Shown here piece by piece: positions 11,363 to 22,974 of a DNA stretch of 64,000 bases (position 1 is the stretch's first letter; each line of letters starts with the position of its first letter). The notes under the pieces were generated by a model that saw only the letters and a program-made list of their open reading frames with translations, was not told where the DNA came from and made no database searches. Made by a program: the position numbers and the translations under genes. The DNA is from Adiantum capillus-veneris (lineage: Eukaryota; Streptophyta; Polypodiopsida; Polypodiales; Pteridaceae): positions 54,686,253 through 54,750,252 of the forward strand of contig CM043959.1 in the NCBI GenBank assembly GCA_014529385.2, written 5' to 3'.

Positions 11363-13853
11363 CTTTGCATCAAGCCATCCATGGGCTATCTCTATGGAAG
11401 TGATGGGAGTTTTATGTTCAAGCAATACGGTCATCACTTTTGTGAAGCTAAACCCTTATTCCCCCCTATCGCAATTGCAAAACAATTTTGAAAAAATACA
11501 AACTTGAAAATAACACTGCATATACTCTCTATGATGACCTTTGCTTTAGTGTGGGCCATAAATTGAAAACATAGTACTTTAGAGTGCTCCAACTTGTAAT
11601 CATAACTTCTTTTGAGTGATTATGCAAGAATCGAGACTTGATTATCTGAATGATAGTGTAGAAGTTAAATGTGAAGTTTCTAAGAATGAGTATGCTGGTG
11701 TAGTGAAAATGGTCATGCAATTAGGTATGAATGGTTAACAAATCCTTCTTTGAGTTTGGATTTAGGCATAGCTGGCACCGTGGAGAGGATTAATATTGTA
11801 GCTAGGAATGGTTCAAGGATTTGGGGTTTTTCAATTGACATGAGAGGGGAAGCATAAACCTACTTGGAATGGGATCCCTATTCCAAAGAAAACTCCTTTG
11901 ATTATAAAAAAAAGGGAAAATATGAACCCCAAAAGGACCCATTAGGTCAAAGATGCTTTTGGAATATACTCTCTATACCAATGAGAATGGGCTGGTGGCC
12001 ACGGTCCCACCTTATTTTGCATTTCTTTGAATGGCCATAACTTGAGCATTTTAACTTCAAACTTGTTGGACAATAGTGCATTTGGATCGCATTACAAAGC
12101 TCTTTTCATAAATATGTTACATGATATAGTTTTGAGGTACGTAGATATGAGCTATCCATGCCCCCCCTTTTATGTCCTATTGTTGACTGAAACTTGATTG
12201 GTTGCTCTTACAAGGCCCCTTTGAGGTCCATCTTTTTCCTAATGAAATCAACTTCCTCTTGAGAGAATTAGGTACTAACCTCAAAAACAATCTCATGCAG
12301 ATACTATGTAGAGAGGGAAGATGCATAATCAAGAAAACTTTGTGAGTCTTTTATGAGATTATTACAATATCTCTCTTAAAACAACAAGGGTAGTTCCAAA
12401 AATAATTTTAATACTTAGTTGCCTTTGATTTTTTGTATTTACCTTTATAAGAGTAATTTAGGTAAGAGTATAAAAGTAGTGTAACATTAAAAAAAGGTAA
12501 TGCAGGAGATTAAGTGGTAATTATAGATATTAGTCACCATTCATCATGCATACTATTTAAGTAAATAAGATCTCCAGTCACCTATGTTTAAAGAGAATGC
12601 TTTCTACTCTCTCTATGCCATATTAGTCTGGTAATCTAAGAAACTTGAAATAACATCGTGGTTAGTTATGATTAATAATGAACCATAATTAAAATGGGAC
12701 AACAAAATTAAGAAGTTGTTCCTTTTCCCAAGAAAACAAGGGAAATACTTGCTTGTAAGAGTTTAAGCATGAATTCAAGTAAGCATGAAAGGTAAATCAC
12801 TTTCAAGCAAGTGCAATAGCATAAAAATAACGAAAAAATGTTACCTTAGTGTGTGTATGGTATAATATTCTCCTTGCTTTGGATATAGTCGGCTTTCTCC
12901 TTCTTCACCTTCACTTGATGACCACCAATTTTGCTACTTGGATTGAGAGAAAGGAATGAGATAAACGAGATTCAAGTGATGTAAAGCTTAAGGGTTAGGA
13001 GAGAAGAGAGGGAGAGTGTATAATGTGAATAAGAAGATCAAGTTTTGACAAACTTGATTAGGGTTTTGGCCATGGATTCTCTTGGAGAGGGTGTATGTGT
13101 GAAAGAGGCTTAGCTATGCCTTTCTCAAGCTTACTCTCAAATTTTCACCTTGAGAAATGAAGGAGAGAAGTGTAAAATGAGAAGAGAAGCACTCTTTTTA
13201 TGCACATTTTAGGTAAGTGCCTTCTCTTATCTTGATAGCTTATTTTCTTTATCGATAAGTTCTTTCTACTTATCTTGATAAATTATCTTGCTTTTCAAAA
13301 CTTCTTTAACAAGTTACTTACTCACCTTATCCGTATCTTCTCTTTTCCTTTATCCTTACCTTTTTATTTTTCCTTTATCCTTATCCTTTTCCTTTATGCT
13401 AGCTTTCTCAAAATGAAAAGCTAATTTTTTATGCATTGGTTAGGCCTATGTCCCCATGGTGTAAGCTGGAAGTGACTCGTGGGTAAACTTTGGAGCTTGA
13501 ATTTAGCTCGAATTTATTTGAAAATATTATTATTATTATTATCTTTTTTCTTTTTCTTCTTTTGAGACGGTGGCTTAGATGTGTTGGCTATGCGTAAGGG
13601 CTAGGAGGAGGCCCTTACAGGAGTCAAGATGACCATTAAGGGTTTCTAACCCCTTTGAGAAAGGTTATTGGGAGTACATTCATAGAGAGCATGAGAAAGC
13701 ACCAATTTTACCAAAGCAAGGTGCAATTACTATGTAGAGTGAAGACTTTAAGGATTGGAACCAGGGAGCTTGAAAGTTCATGTATTGTATTTGTATGAGT
13801 GTATTGTTAACTATAATTGGGAACACACAAGATGATCATACCTCTAAGGAGTC
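11363..13853. other. No gene recognised
   Basis: About 2.5 kb with no supported coding region. It contains an (ATT)n microsatellite at about 13524-13541 and pyrimidine-rich stretches around 13200-13420. It may include the missing 5' part of the copia element that follows, but I found no second copy of its LTR here. Confidence 0.5.
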
Positions 13854-14530
13854 TTGGGACACCAAACTGTCATTGGTGGATGTGACCAACACAAAAGAAA
13901 GGAGATACTATTGAAGACCGAGTTGAATATAATGCAAAAGAAAATCTTGTCTATCAATGACCATTCATTGAAGATAAAGAATAAAGTCCCTTGCATCAAT
14001 CAGCAAGGGAGAATAAAAAGGACTATTTCTTCTATTCAATTGTGCGTGTATTTTGATTTCCTAAAGGGTAGTGATAGTGAACCTGAGGGGCTATTTGTGG
14101 TGAATCACATGTAAAATTCTATGTTTGCAAATGTGACAAAGTCTAGAGATAATGTTTGTTATGCATATCTAGGTGCATCAAATCATATGACGAGTTAAGG
14201 TAAGTTGTTCAAGGAAATGCAGATATTTTGTAGAGTCTGGTAATGTAGAGAATGGGGATGATATTACACATCCCATTATGCATACAAGAAATGTACCATT
14301 ATCTACAACAAACGGTAATGTAAAGTATCTATATTATTTGCCACATATACATAATATTACAAAGAATTTGGTTTCTATCATGGACAGATGGTTGAGCAAG
14401 GTCAGCAGATTAGGCTTAGCTCAAATGGTCTCTATGTTGAGTAGTACAAGATTAATGGAAAGTTCGTTGCATAAGGAAAAAAAGTGGGAAGAGATGTTTA
14501 CTTTAGATATAAATATTCCTAGGTGAATGT
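13854..14530 (+). pseudogene. Copia gag end, protease and GAG-pre-integrase fragment
   Basis: At about 14155-14185 the frame reads LGASNHMTS, the copia protease signature (normally DSGASNHMT) with the catalytic Asp-Ser replaced. Downstream, 14278-14526 reads like the GAG-pre-integrase domain (NGNVKYLYYLPHIHNITKNL). Stop codons and frame changes interrupt it between 14114 and 14278. It is non-functional as written. Confidence 0.7.
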
Positions 14531-14562
14531 GTTCATGTTTTCACAAGGTGCAGGAGTTGTTG

Positions 14563-15166
14563 TAGATATAAAAATCTGGCACAAGAAATTGGTTATGTGA
14601 ATCTACAACGACTGAAACATGTAAAGTGCTTGAGTTTAGATGGAGGGGAGAATACTTATCAAACGAGTTCAATAGTTCTATAAAAAAAGCATGGTGTAGG
14701 TATACTCCACAATGAAATGGTGTTGTAGAGCAGAAGGACATGCACATAACAAAAGTTGCTAGAACTATGATGAATGAGAAGAACATGCCTTAATGTTATT
14801 TGGGACAAAGTTGTTGCTACATGTGTTTACATTATGAATAGGACTCCTATTGTTGTAGTGCATGGTATAACACCTACAGAAAATTTTAGTGGTGAAAAAC
14901 TTGATGTGTCAGATTTCAAATTGTTTGGCTGTATTACTTATGTACATGTGCTAGATGAATTGAGAAGCAAGATTAACCCAAAGATTGAAAAATGTGTATT
15001 CATTGGTTACTACCTTGAACAAAAAAGATATAAGGTTTACAATCCCATCACAAGTAAAGTGAGAGTGAGAAAATATGTTGTCTTCTATGAAATGGCAAGC
15101 TGGTATGCTGATGTGAAGGATGACTTAGGGTCAAAATCTATGGCTGCAAAAAATACAAGCGTGTAG
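14563..15166 (+). pseudogene. Copia integrase fragment
   Basis: Begins near a pre-integrase His (QEIGYVNLQRLKHVK), then appears to jump over part of the catalytic core. Around 14640-14790 broken frames resemble the DGG-EY and NG-E core region. 14774-15166 encodes the C-terminal integrase part: VYIMNRTP, the ITPTENFSG and FGCITYVHV phrases, and FIGYYLEQKRYKVYNP, all typical of copia integrase before RT. At least two stops break the frame, and the internal gap suggests a deletion. Confidence 0.75.
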
Positions 15167-15503
15167 TCTCTCAAGTTTTGAGTGGGTTGCAAGGGTCACC
15201 TAGTGTAGGTTATGGTGAGAATCCATGGAGTGGCAGGTAGCATGAAAGACTGCATCCTACTAACTCTTCAAATGTATCAAGAAAAGGAAAGGAAAAGGTT
15301 GATTATGCCCCTAAGGTGTCAAATTTGAGTGAAGGTCATGATGATGGTGACATCAATGGTTCTCAGCAGAGTTTAGATGAGGAGTTTTGCATACCCTCTA
15401 TGAAGACTACGGGTAGATGAAGAATGCAAGTAGGGAATAAGGCACCTAGAAGTGATCTTAGACCACAGCCGGATCTGAGAGAGTAAGAAATCATATGTAG
15501 AGA

Positions 15504-16565
15504 TTGACTTATGAAAATTATGTGGCTTGTCAATGTGCATATATGGAAAAGATTACGGAAGGAGTAGAACCCACTTGTTTTGAGCATACAATTAAAGATG
15601 CAAAATGGTGGCAAGATGAGGAGATGGCTGCCCTTGATGCAAATGGAACATTGCGCATATATGGCAAAGATTACAGAGGAGGTAGAATCCACTTTTTTTT
15701 GGATGATATTAATGATGCAAAATGGTGGCAAGCTATAGATGACGATATGGATGTTGTTGAAGAAAATGGAACATGGGAATTGGTGCCATTACTAGAGGGA
15801 AAGAAGAAAATTGGATGTAAGTGGGTTTACAAGATAAAGCACAATTTTGAAGGCAGTGTGAGTAGGTACAAAGCAAGGCTTGTGGAGGGCTTGTGACCAA
15901 GGGTTATGTGCTTATATGGGATTGATTATGAGGAAAAATTTATCCAAATAGTCAAGATAGTTGTTCATTGTTTATTGTAGTGGTTGCAACTTTTGGACTG
16001 GTGTCGAAATAGACAGACTTGGCGGAAGCTATGTATATGATGGATCCACACAGTTATGTAAATATGAGTCTACATGAACTTATATGTACATTAATAAAGA
16101 AATCATTATATGTGCTGAAGTGATCACCTAGAGCTTAGTATGAGAGGATTGTGGCATTTCTCTTCTCTTTGTGCTTTTGGATGTCTGTGATGTAGATCAC
16201 TCTTTATATGTGCAAAAGAATGACGTGGGAATTGTGATTATTTGCATCTATTTGGATTACTTGATTGTTGTTGGTGATAATGTGGCTAAAGTATAGGGTG
16301 TACATGCTCTACTTATGTAGGAGTTCATGATGCAAGAATTGTGACTATTTTCATCTATGTAGATGACTTGATTGTTGGTGGTGATAATGTGGCTAAAGTA
16401 GAGGGTGTACAAAATCTACTTATGCAACAATTTAAGGTATAATATATGGGAGATTTGTGTTACTTCTTTTTTAGCATTGAGATTATTTGCACACAAGAGA
16501 GTGTATGGCTATCGTAAAGGCTATATGTTTTGGAACTGTTTAAAAAGTATGGTATTGTTGATTAT
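15504..16565 (+). pseudogene. Copia reverse transcriptase with internal duplications
   Basis: 15504-15896 has the start of copia RT: DAKWWQAIDDDMD, NGTWELVPL and IGCKWVYKIKHN before a stop. A segment of about 117 bp encoding the KITEGVEP...DAKWWQ...NGT stretch is present twice in tandem (15540-15655 and 15656-15775). Further on, the catalytic YVDD region is also doubled: LDYLIVVGDN at about 16235-16290 and YVDDLIVGGDN at about 16355-16395. In between is frame-shifted sequence. The enzyme cannot be functional. Confidence 0.8.
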
Positions 16566-16799
16566 AAGCCTATGCCCTTAGGTTAGAATTTGAAGTTGGG
16601 TAAGGATGCAAGTCAAGTGCATGAGAATGCTACCATGTATAGGAATATTGTGGATAGCTTGATCTACTTGCCTATCTCACATCTAGACTTGAGTTAAATA
16701 TTTGGATTAGTGATTCAATTTATGAAATCTCCCAAGAAGCCACACTTTTATGCATTGAGGTGCACATTGTGTTATGTGAGTTATGCTTTGGATGATGAA

Positions 16800-17270
16800 A
16801 TATTTTTAGGGTTGATGTTGAGTTGCAGCTCTATGGATACTCAAATGCGGGTTGGGCTGGTAGCACATATGATTGCAGGTCTACCAGTGGGTTCATATTT
16901 TCACTTGGGAGTGCTACTATCACATGGAGTAGCAAGAGATATAGTACATGGTCATATTATAGGGGTGTTGTAGTGGCGGAATGTGAGGTAGCACGGTTGC
17001 AATTACTACTTTAGGACTTCAAAGTACATGTATAAAGGCTGGTTGTAATCTATTGTGACAACCTTAGTATCATACAGTTGGGATCGGAACTAGTGTTTCA
17101 TGCAAGAAGAAAGCACATTGAGGTGCATAACCACTTCATTAGAGAGAGAGGCATGGTAGGTGACATCGACCTTGAGTACGTAGCCACAGATGAGAAGGTT
17201 TGTAAATATATTCACATAGGCCCTTGGAGTGAAGAGCTATGTCAGTTCTTGGCATATGAGAGATGACATT
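16800..17270 (+). pseudogene. Copia RNase H fragment
   Basis: 16823-17014 carries GYSNAGWAGS...RSTSGFIFSLGSATITWSSK, the unmistakable copia RNase H start (GYSDADWAG...STSG). The catalytic Asp in DADWAG is replaced (NAGWAG). 17078-17266 holds the end (HIEVHNHFIRER, GDIDLEYVATDEKV). The two pieces are separated by a frame change near 17015. Confidence 0.85.
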
Positions 17271-17275
17271 GAGCT

Positions 17276-17286
17276 TAAGGGGGAGT
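17276..17286 (+). other. Polypurine tract of the copia element
   Basis: A run of A and G ending GGGGGAG immediately before TGTTGAGA, just after the RNase H reading frame. It marks the start of the 3' LTR. Confidence 0.7.
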
Positions 17287-17582
17287 GTTGAGATGTCAAG
17301 TTCAATATGCACTAATCCTAGATGACTATCACACACAATCATCATCACGGGTGTGCCTTGGTGGATACACATATCTTTGCCAATGATACTACAACTGGAC
17401 TACACCAACTTTGTCTACCTACTCGAGTGATGGCACATTTATCCATCTAGATCATTCATAGTGGTTCAGACTAGACCGTTGTACTAGTTTTCTCTTATGT
17501 TGTATTTTCTCTTTTATGCATTGTAGATTTCTCATTTTGAGTTAGTGAAGAAGAAGAATAATAATAATATTTTGCCTCCATT

Positions 17583-17629
<47 letters not shown>

Positions 17630-17670
17630 ACGCTTCAGCTTGCAAGAGCTCAATCTCTCTCCTTCTCTAT
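17287..17670 (+). repeat. Copia 3' LTR (right end approximate)
   Basis: Starts TGTTGAGATG after the polypurine tract. The part from about 17454 to 17670, including the GT microsatellite, matches 27590-27830 in reverse orientation, which supports a dispersed LTR family. The right boundary, near CTCTCTCCTTCTCTAT, is estimated from where the two copies stop matching. Confidence 0.6.
17587..17630. repeat. (GT)n microsatellite inside the copia LTR
   Basis: About 21 GT units. The homologous LTR fragment at 27590-27830 has a (CA)n tract in the same place, so the repeat is part of the LTR family. Confidence 0.9.
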
Positions 17671-17690
17671 CTCTTGACACTCTCCAATCT

Positions 17691-18760
17691 GGATGACAAT
17701 GCTAGGTCATGCGTGGAGATAGAAATGAGGAGCCTAAGGCGAGGTAAGGAGAATTGGTTTGACTTGCCTATATTCGGATATAGGCTTGGTGTATCTTTAA
17801 GGAAGACATGGTATAAAAAAAAGAGGAGTAGTCAAAAGACCTATACAAGGCAAGCATGGATAAAATCATTAGGAACATCGACCGAACTTATAGAAATAAG
17901 ACCTTAAAGTGTGCTTGAATTGAAGACCCAAGCAATGGAGAGGATTTCTAGAGTGCCGTATTCTCTTTGCCATGGCATGAGTCAAGAAACCACATAGAAG
18001 AAGTTGAACATGATAGCCTCTTCCTTTATCAATGACAATGATAAAGATTTGATTTTCAAGATGCTATTTCTCAAGCTACCATACACAGCTTATAGGGGAT
18101 CCTTGACCAAAAGTAAGAGATGGTTGCATATGTTCTTCTTTTGGCTTCAACTTGTGGACCATGACCGTGGGCTACTCATAAAGATCCAAAATGTTGATCG
18201 GTGCCCATTGCTGCTAGACTCAAGGTTTACCTCCTATTTTTTGTTTTGTAGGAGATAATTCTTCCAAGAGGCCTTCTAGGCACACGAGGGGGGAGTAAGT
18301 CTAACAATGAGCTAGAGCATCAACCAAAACTAAAGCCTACTACATTGAGGATTTTTACAAGTATGCTACTCAAAATCTCCTCTTTTGTGTTCAAACATTC
18401 ATAAAGCATCATTCAGGTGAAGTATATTGTGTCGCCACCCCTGGGGATACTTTGATTGAGCACGAGTACTTTTGGCTTGGCCATTACCTTTATGGACCGG
18501 TATGTGCTATTGTTTGAGCAAGACCAATGCATATTTTGTGCACTAATTTCCCCTTATGTAGTGGAAGTATGAGGATTTTTTTTCCTTATTTGTATGCAAT
18601 GGAAGTTTGGACCATTGGTTTTTGAAAAAAATTGGCCTTCATGGAAACCAATGTGTTTGTGTATGTAGCGGGCTCATGGTTGCTACCTCAATTAGCTATG
18701 ATTGATAAATCAAGTTGAGTCTTGGTCACACTTGATTGGAATTAAAATTTCATTTTTGTC

Positions 18761-18763
<3 letters not shown>
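17691..18763. other. No gene recognised
   Basis: Open frames here (17545-17907, 18004-18258) show no motif that I can name. Mixed, low-complexity flanking DNA. Confidence 0.45.

Positions 18764-18858
<95 letters not shown>
18764..18858. repeat. (CT)n microsatellite, about 95 bp
   Basis: Uninterrupted CT dinucleotides. The long R-E repeat open frame over it is an artefact of the repeat. Confidence 0.95.
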
Positions 18859-18859
<1 letters not shown>

Positions 18860-19675
18860 TATTATAGTGACATACAAGTAGTAATGTTTAGGATTGCACT
18901 CTAAATTTACATAAATTGTGGCAAGTTTGTGCTTTCCATCCCATGCAAGTGTGTCACTTGGCTTTAAAGATTTCATTTGAATTTTTTGCCCCTAGCTCAC
19001 CCTGTACTCGCACCCGATTTAGCTGCTTTTGATGATAAAATAGCATTTAGGCCATAGTTTCCTTCATTTTCATAGATATGTCTTTGTTCTAGTTAATGTA
19101 TAAGCATATATTAGATCTCTACTCCCCTACAAATGCATCTGAACTAATAAGATCATCTTCTATAGCAAGCATCAAACAATGAAGCACTCGGGGGGTGCCC
19201 CTTTAAGAAACTATTCATATATTGTGTGTTCAAAAGGTATTTAAAAAACCCATTTACTTACATGCTTAAGGTGATAAAATGACCCCTTTTCTTCAAAACT
19301 TATGGATTTTTCTCTAGAATCAATTAAAAAACCCCCTATTGTTAATATAATCCTGTTAAAAGTTTAAAATTTTGGCAATTTAAAAACTCGGTCATTTGAA
19401 CGTCTCACATGGTAAATTACATGTCTAATATGTGAACCCCCCAAGATGAAGCACAACATGCAAGAACTCAAAGCTTCCTACATACTTTTCTAATTTGCTG
19501 CTTTCTAGACCACAAGTAGAGTATACTCCAACGCACAACTTTTAGGAAGGGTGTTCTCCTCTCCAATAATGTCATTCTTTATTTTTTTGCTCAAAACTGC
19601 CATCACTAAAACTAAGTATGCACAAGCTTCCACCACATTATTGGAGAAAGAAAGCTGCACACCTCTCTAGGACTT
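18859..19675. other. No gene recognised
   Basis: No coding or RNA feature seen. It adjoins the truncated 3' end of the minus-strand gypsy integrase. Confidence 0.45.
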
Positions 19676-20290
19676 TCAAGACTTTTCCAGGTCCATGTCC
19701 CACTCTTTAGGATGTTCTCTAGTATACTTTGATAGCATCTGCACAATTTGATCATTGCAATTTTCAACCAACCCATTGCATTGCAGGTAGTAAGGGGAAG
19801 AATGCATATGCTGAGTTTTCAAATTCTCCATGAGAGCACCAACAAGTTTTCCTTTAAACCTTGGGCCACGATCAAAAATGATAACCATAGAAACTCCAAA
19901 CCTGCAACACACCTGTTCATACAAAAAAGAGGCCACTCTTCCTGCTGTTACATCTTTTACCGCTCTTGTTTCCACCCATTTTGACAAATAGTCCACAGCC
20001 ACAAGGATCTACTATTTGCCATTTTTTCATTATTGGTCCTTGGCATTGGACCTACAACATCCACTCCCCATTTTTCAAGTGCATCAAAACACATTATAGT
20101 TTTTTGAGGCCCAATAAAAAGGTTTTTGTTTGAAAACACTTGGCATTCATGGCATGACTTGCACCAAAAATAAGCATCTCTCATCATAGAGGGCCAAGAC
20201 TAACTTGCTCTCAGAATACAAAATACAACCTGGTCCCTACCTTGATGACCTGTTTCCTCATGGCAATGCTTCAAACTCAAACCTATTTCT
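19676..20290 (-). pseudogene. Gypsy integrase, C-terminally truncated
   Basis: Frames at 19957-20187 and 19676-20002, plus the end of the upstream frame, carry the His-Cys zinc site (HCHEETGHQG...CKSCHECQ), then WGVDVVGPMP (first catalytic Asp), YLSKWVETRAVKDVTA, IIFDRGPRF (second Asp) and YYLQCNGLVENCND, where the catalytic Glu of the D,D35E triad is retained within LVENCN. The frame ends soon after EHPKEWDMDLEK, so the C-terminal part is missing. A stop lies near 20190 and a frame change near 20000. Confidence 0.85.
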
Positions 20291-20299
20291 TCATTGTAC

Positions 20300-21081
20300 G
20301 ACACTTTCCTCAAAATGCTATCTCTATGATAAAACATGAGATCCTCACCTACCAATGTGTAGTTTCTTGATTTTGCAACTATTCTCTTACGTCGAGCCTT
20401 CGACATGCCCTCTGAAGGTTTCCCTTTACCAAACAATACTTCTACATCTTGCACTGATTCCCTTCCTGCATACAAGGCTTCCTTGACCTTTAAAGGAGCT
20501 ACCAAGGTATCCAACTTGTCCCTAGCCAACTCATTAGCTTCTTTATTCTGATCACGAGGAACATGCTTAAACTGTATCTTCTCAAACTCATGCAAAAGCT
20601 TCTTGATGCCATAGAACCACTTCTTCAAATTGTCTTCTTTAACATTCCACAAACCAAGCAATTGATTCATGACTAGCAATGCATCCTCTTTCACAATTGT
20701 CCTCGTCAATCCAAAATCAACACATTGCTTCAATCCAAGGAAAAGCGTGAGATACTCGGCCTCATTGTTACTTTCAGCTTCACTAGGTTTGTAAGCTCTA
20801 GAAAAGATTACATCGCCTTTTGGGTTCGTAATGATTACCCCACCACCTGCCTTTTGAAGAAATTTCCTATATGCACCATCAAACAACATCGTATATGCAT
20901 TTGTAATATCTACTTCCTCTTCATGATCATCCTTGTCAATTCTTGGGTAAGATGGAAGGTCCCCTCCCTTGTGTATCACTATGTCCACCAAGTGAGCTTT
21001 AATGGCATGATCCACTTTAAACTCAAACTCATACTCTTGAAGCTCCATAGTCCCCTTTAAGGTAAGCTTGCTAGGCTTCAA
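20300..21081 (-). pseudogene. Archaeal-type second RNase H domain
   Basis: Within a 293-codon frame (20200-21081). About residues 65-190 show FDGAYRKF (catalytic Asp), GGGVIITNPKGDVIF, ESNNEAEYLTLFLGL (catalytic Glu), KEDALLVMNQLLGLW (Asp in the usual GDS position) and HVPRDQNKEANELA. This is the plant-type/archaeal RNase H found as an extra copy in Tat elements, distinct from the gypsy RNase H just upstream. Its frame is the best preserved part of the element. The end of the frame runs into the integrase zinc site. Confidence 0.85.
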
Positions 21082-21101
21082 ATGTTGTACTACATCACGT
21101 T

Positions 21102-21395
21102 TTATGTGGTGAGCACATAGAACTTTTGGGGCAACAAATATTTCTTCAACCTACGACAAGAAAGAACCAATGAAAATACCCACTGTTCCATTTCCATGCA
21201 GGAGAACTCGCTTACATTATTCATCTTGCTCTCAAAATAGACTGGCTTGCAGTTCCTTCCCTGCTTTTGTAAGAGCACCGACCCAAAATTTACTGACCCC
21301 ACACTAATAGATACATAGAAAATTGATTGCAATTCAAAAGGACTCACTGTTGGAAAAGCACACAATACCTCCTCGATACCATCGAAAGCCTCCAC
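21102..21395 (-). pseudogene. Gypsy-type RNase H fragment
   Basis: 97-codon frame downstream of RT. It contains ISVGSVNFGSVLLQKQ, PVYFESKMNNVSE and FSLVLSCRRLKKYLLPQKFYVLTT, which match the gypsy RNase H layout (D-x-S/A-...-GAVLLQ, then the KYLL-G-F-V-TDH region) with the catalytic positions degraded. A frameshift separates it from the second RNase H. Confidence 0.7.
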
Positions 21396-21399
21396 TCAA

Positions 21400-22186
21400 A
21401 CCCTTGAACTCTTTGACGCAATTTTTGGAGAGGATACACATAGTGACATAGCATCCAAAAAAAACACGACAGGTAGTTGAGCTTATGCACAAATGATGCC
21501 AAATCCTTTGTAAACTTACACTTCTTTGGGTTGAGTTGCCCACCCTCTCGTTGAAGCCTTTCAAAACTCAATGTCAGCTTCTCCAAATGTGTGACCATGG
21601 AGCTATAACATCCAACGTCATCCATGATAACTCAAATAAACTTACCCGAGTCGGGACCAAACACTCTAGTCATCCACCCTTGGAAGGTAGCATATGCATT
21701 ATCAAGCCCAAAAGGCATTCTTTTGTAGGCAAAACAACCCCAAGGAATAATGAAGGTCGTCTTCAATTGATATTCAATCACTATCAAGATCTGAAAGTAG
21801 CCAGAAAATCCCTCCATGATTGAGTATCATTCATCACCTGCAACCTGATTGAGGATTTCATCCATGAATGGTAGTGGATAATGATTTGTTTTTGTGGCAT
21901 CATTCAAAGGTTTGAAACCAGCAGGTATCCTAAATATTCCATTCTTCTTGGGCACAATAACTACTGGAGAGACCCATTCAAATTCCTCTACTTGAAAAAT
22001 GAAATTTGCTTCCAAAAGCTTTGTCACCTCTTCACAAAGTGCTCTCTCATGAATGACCCCCAACCTCCTAAGCTTTTGAGCCTTTGGCTTGGCACCTTCT
22101 TTTAGGTTGATTCTATGCTTGACTCCTTTTTCTCCTTGCAACTCCGTATATTCAGTGGAAAATAGCTTTGGAAGCTTCGCAAACAT
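21400..22186 (-). pseudogene. Gypsy reverse transcriptase with in-frame stops
   Basis: The pieces at 21827-22186, 21632-21817 and 21344-21625 lie in one frame, separated by stop codons. Visible RT boxes are VSPVVIVPKKNG, HYPLPFMDEIL, GYFQI...KTTFIIPWGCFAYKRMPFGLDNAYATFQ and the catalytic IMDD (normally FxDD/YxDD), followed by LNPKKCKF. The stop just before the IMDD box, and others, rule out function. Confidence 0.85.
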
Positions 22187-22190
22187 GTCT

Positions 22191-22660
22191 TCATACTCCT
22201 TTTTTTTTTGTCTTCGTCAAGTCCTCTCCTAACATGCTCCTTATGTTCACTTTGGTAGGCTCTACAATATATTTTTTATTCTCTTTCTCCTTCTTGACCT
22301 TCACGTCATTCATGGATGCTTCGTTTTTGACACTTATCCCAAATAGATTAGGACAAAATTGCATCAAGCCTTCTTCCACACTCTCTTCTCATGACGTAAA
22401 TGAAGCATTACTATCATATGAGGTAGTTCTCATTGAATCTTATCTTGCATCTCCAATAGAGGCTGTGTATAGCTCGCGTGTGTTTTCATATTGTAGACAA
22501 TGGTCCTTCCTTTCTCTTGGTCAAGGATGGTGATCAGTCATGTGCCCCAATCCTACTTAGCACCAAGGGTTATAAGCCATGGCCTCCCTAAAATGATCGG
22601 ATAAGCATTCTCACCCGCTTGCATCATGTACCAATCAACCAAGCACTCACTCTCCAAGAC
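22191..22660 (-). pseudogene. Gypsy protease-region remnant
   Basis: Broken frames between gag and RT. On the minus strand near 22570-22640 the sequence reads AYPIILGRPWL, the conserved end of the gypsy aspartic protease. The catalytic Asp-Ser-Gly part is not evident. Confidence 0.55.
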
Positions 22661-22680
22661 TTTTGTCTTAACATCTTCAG

Positions 22681-22974
22681 CTATCCCAAGACACCTTGCC
22701 GTTTTGGTTGCTTTTTGTCTTCCTCCAAACCTTCAAACCACTCACGAGTTTCTTCTTTGAGTGCAAGAGTACATACATGAAGCTTTGCTTCATCATTCAC
22801 AATGCGCAAATCAAGTGTATGCCACTCAAAGTCGGCAATCCAATCTTTCACATCCTCCTTCCCTGTGAACATTGGCCGACTATATGCCATCCCTTTGAAG
22901 TCGCTTCTCCCTTGCTTGAGTAAATCCTCAAAAGTTGAAGTTTGCACCTCAACCAAACCACCACTTTTCTTCAA
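22681..22974 (-). pseudogene. Gypsy gag fragment
   Basis: 97 codons with FTGKEDVKDWIADFEWHTLD and KLHVCTLALKEETREWFEGL. The spacing of the Trp residues and the hydrophobic pattern match the retrotransposon gag domain (Pfam Retrotrans_gag). It is upstream of the protease remnant in the same orientation. N-terminal and zinc-knuckle parts are missing. Confidence 0.65.

Larger units (their letters stand above)
13854..17670 (+). mobile_element. Decayed Ty1/copia retrotransposon
   Basis: Fragments of protease, integrase, RT and RNase H in the copia order (protease-integrase-RT-RNase H), all on the plus strand, followed by a polypurine tract and an LTR. Many stops and frameshifts break it. No 5' LTR was found, so the element is 5'-truncated. 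Confidence 0.85.
19676..22974 (-). mobile_element. Decayed Ty3/gypsy element, Tat type with second RNase H
   Basis: Minus-strand order gag, protease, RT, RNase H, second RNase H, integrase. The presence of a second, archaeal-type RNase H between the gypsy RNase H and integrase is the hallmark of the Tat lineage. The integrase is cut off at 19676 and no LTR pair was found. Stops are scattered along mostly co-linear frames. Confidence 0.85.

Noticed and set aside
17495..17680. Open frames over the GT/CA microsatellites encoding Thr-His or Cys-Val runs (also 27552-27802)
   Set aside because: Artefacts of dinucleotide repeats within an LTR.
18710..18976. Arg-Glu repeat protein
   Set aside because: Translation of a (CT)n tract; no flanking coding support.
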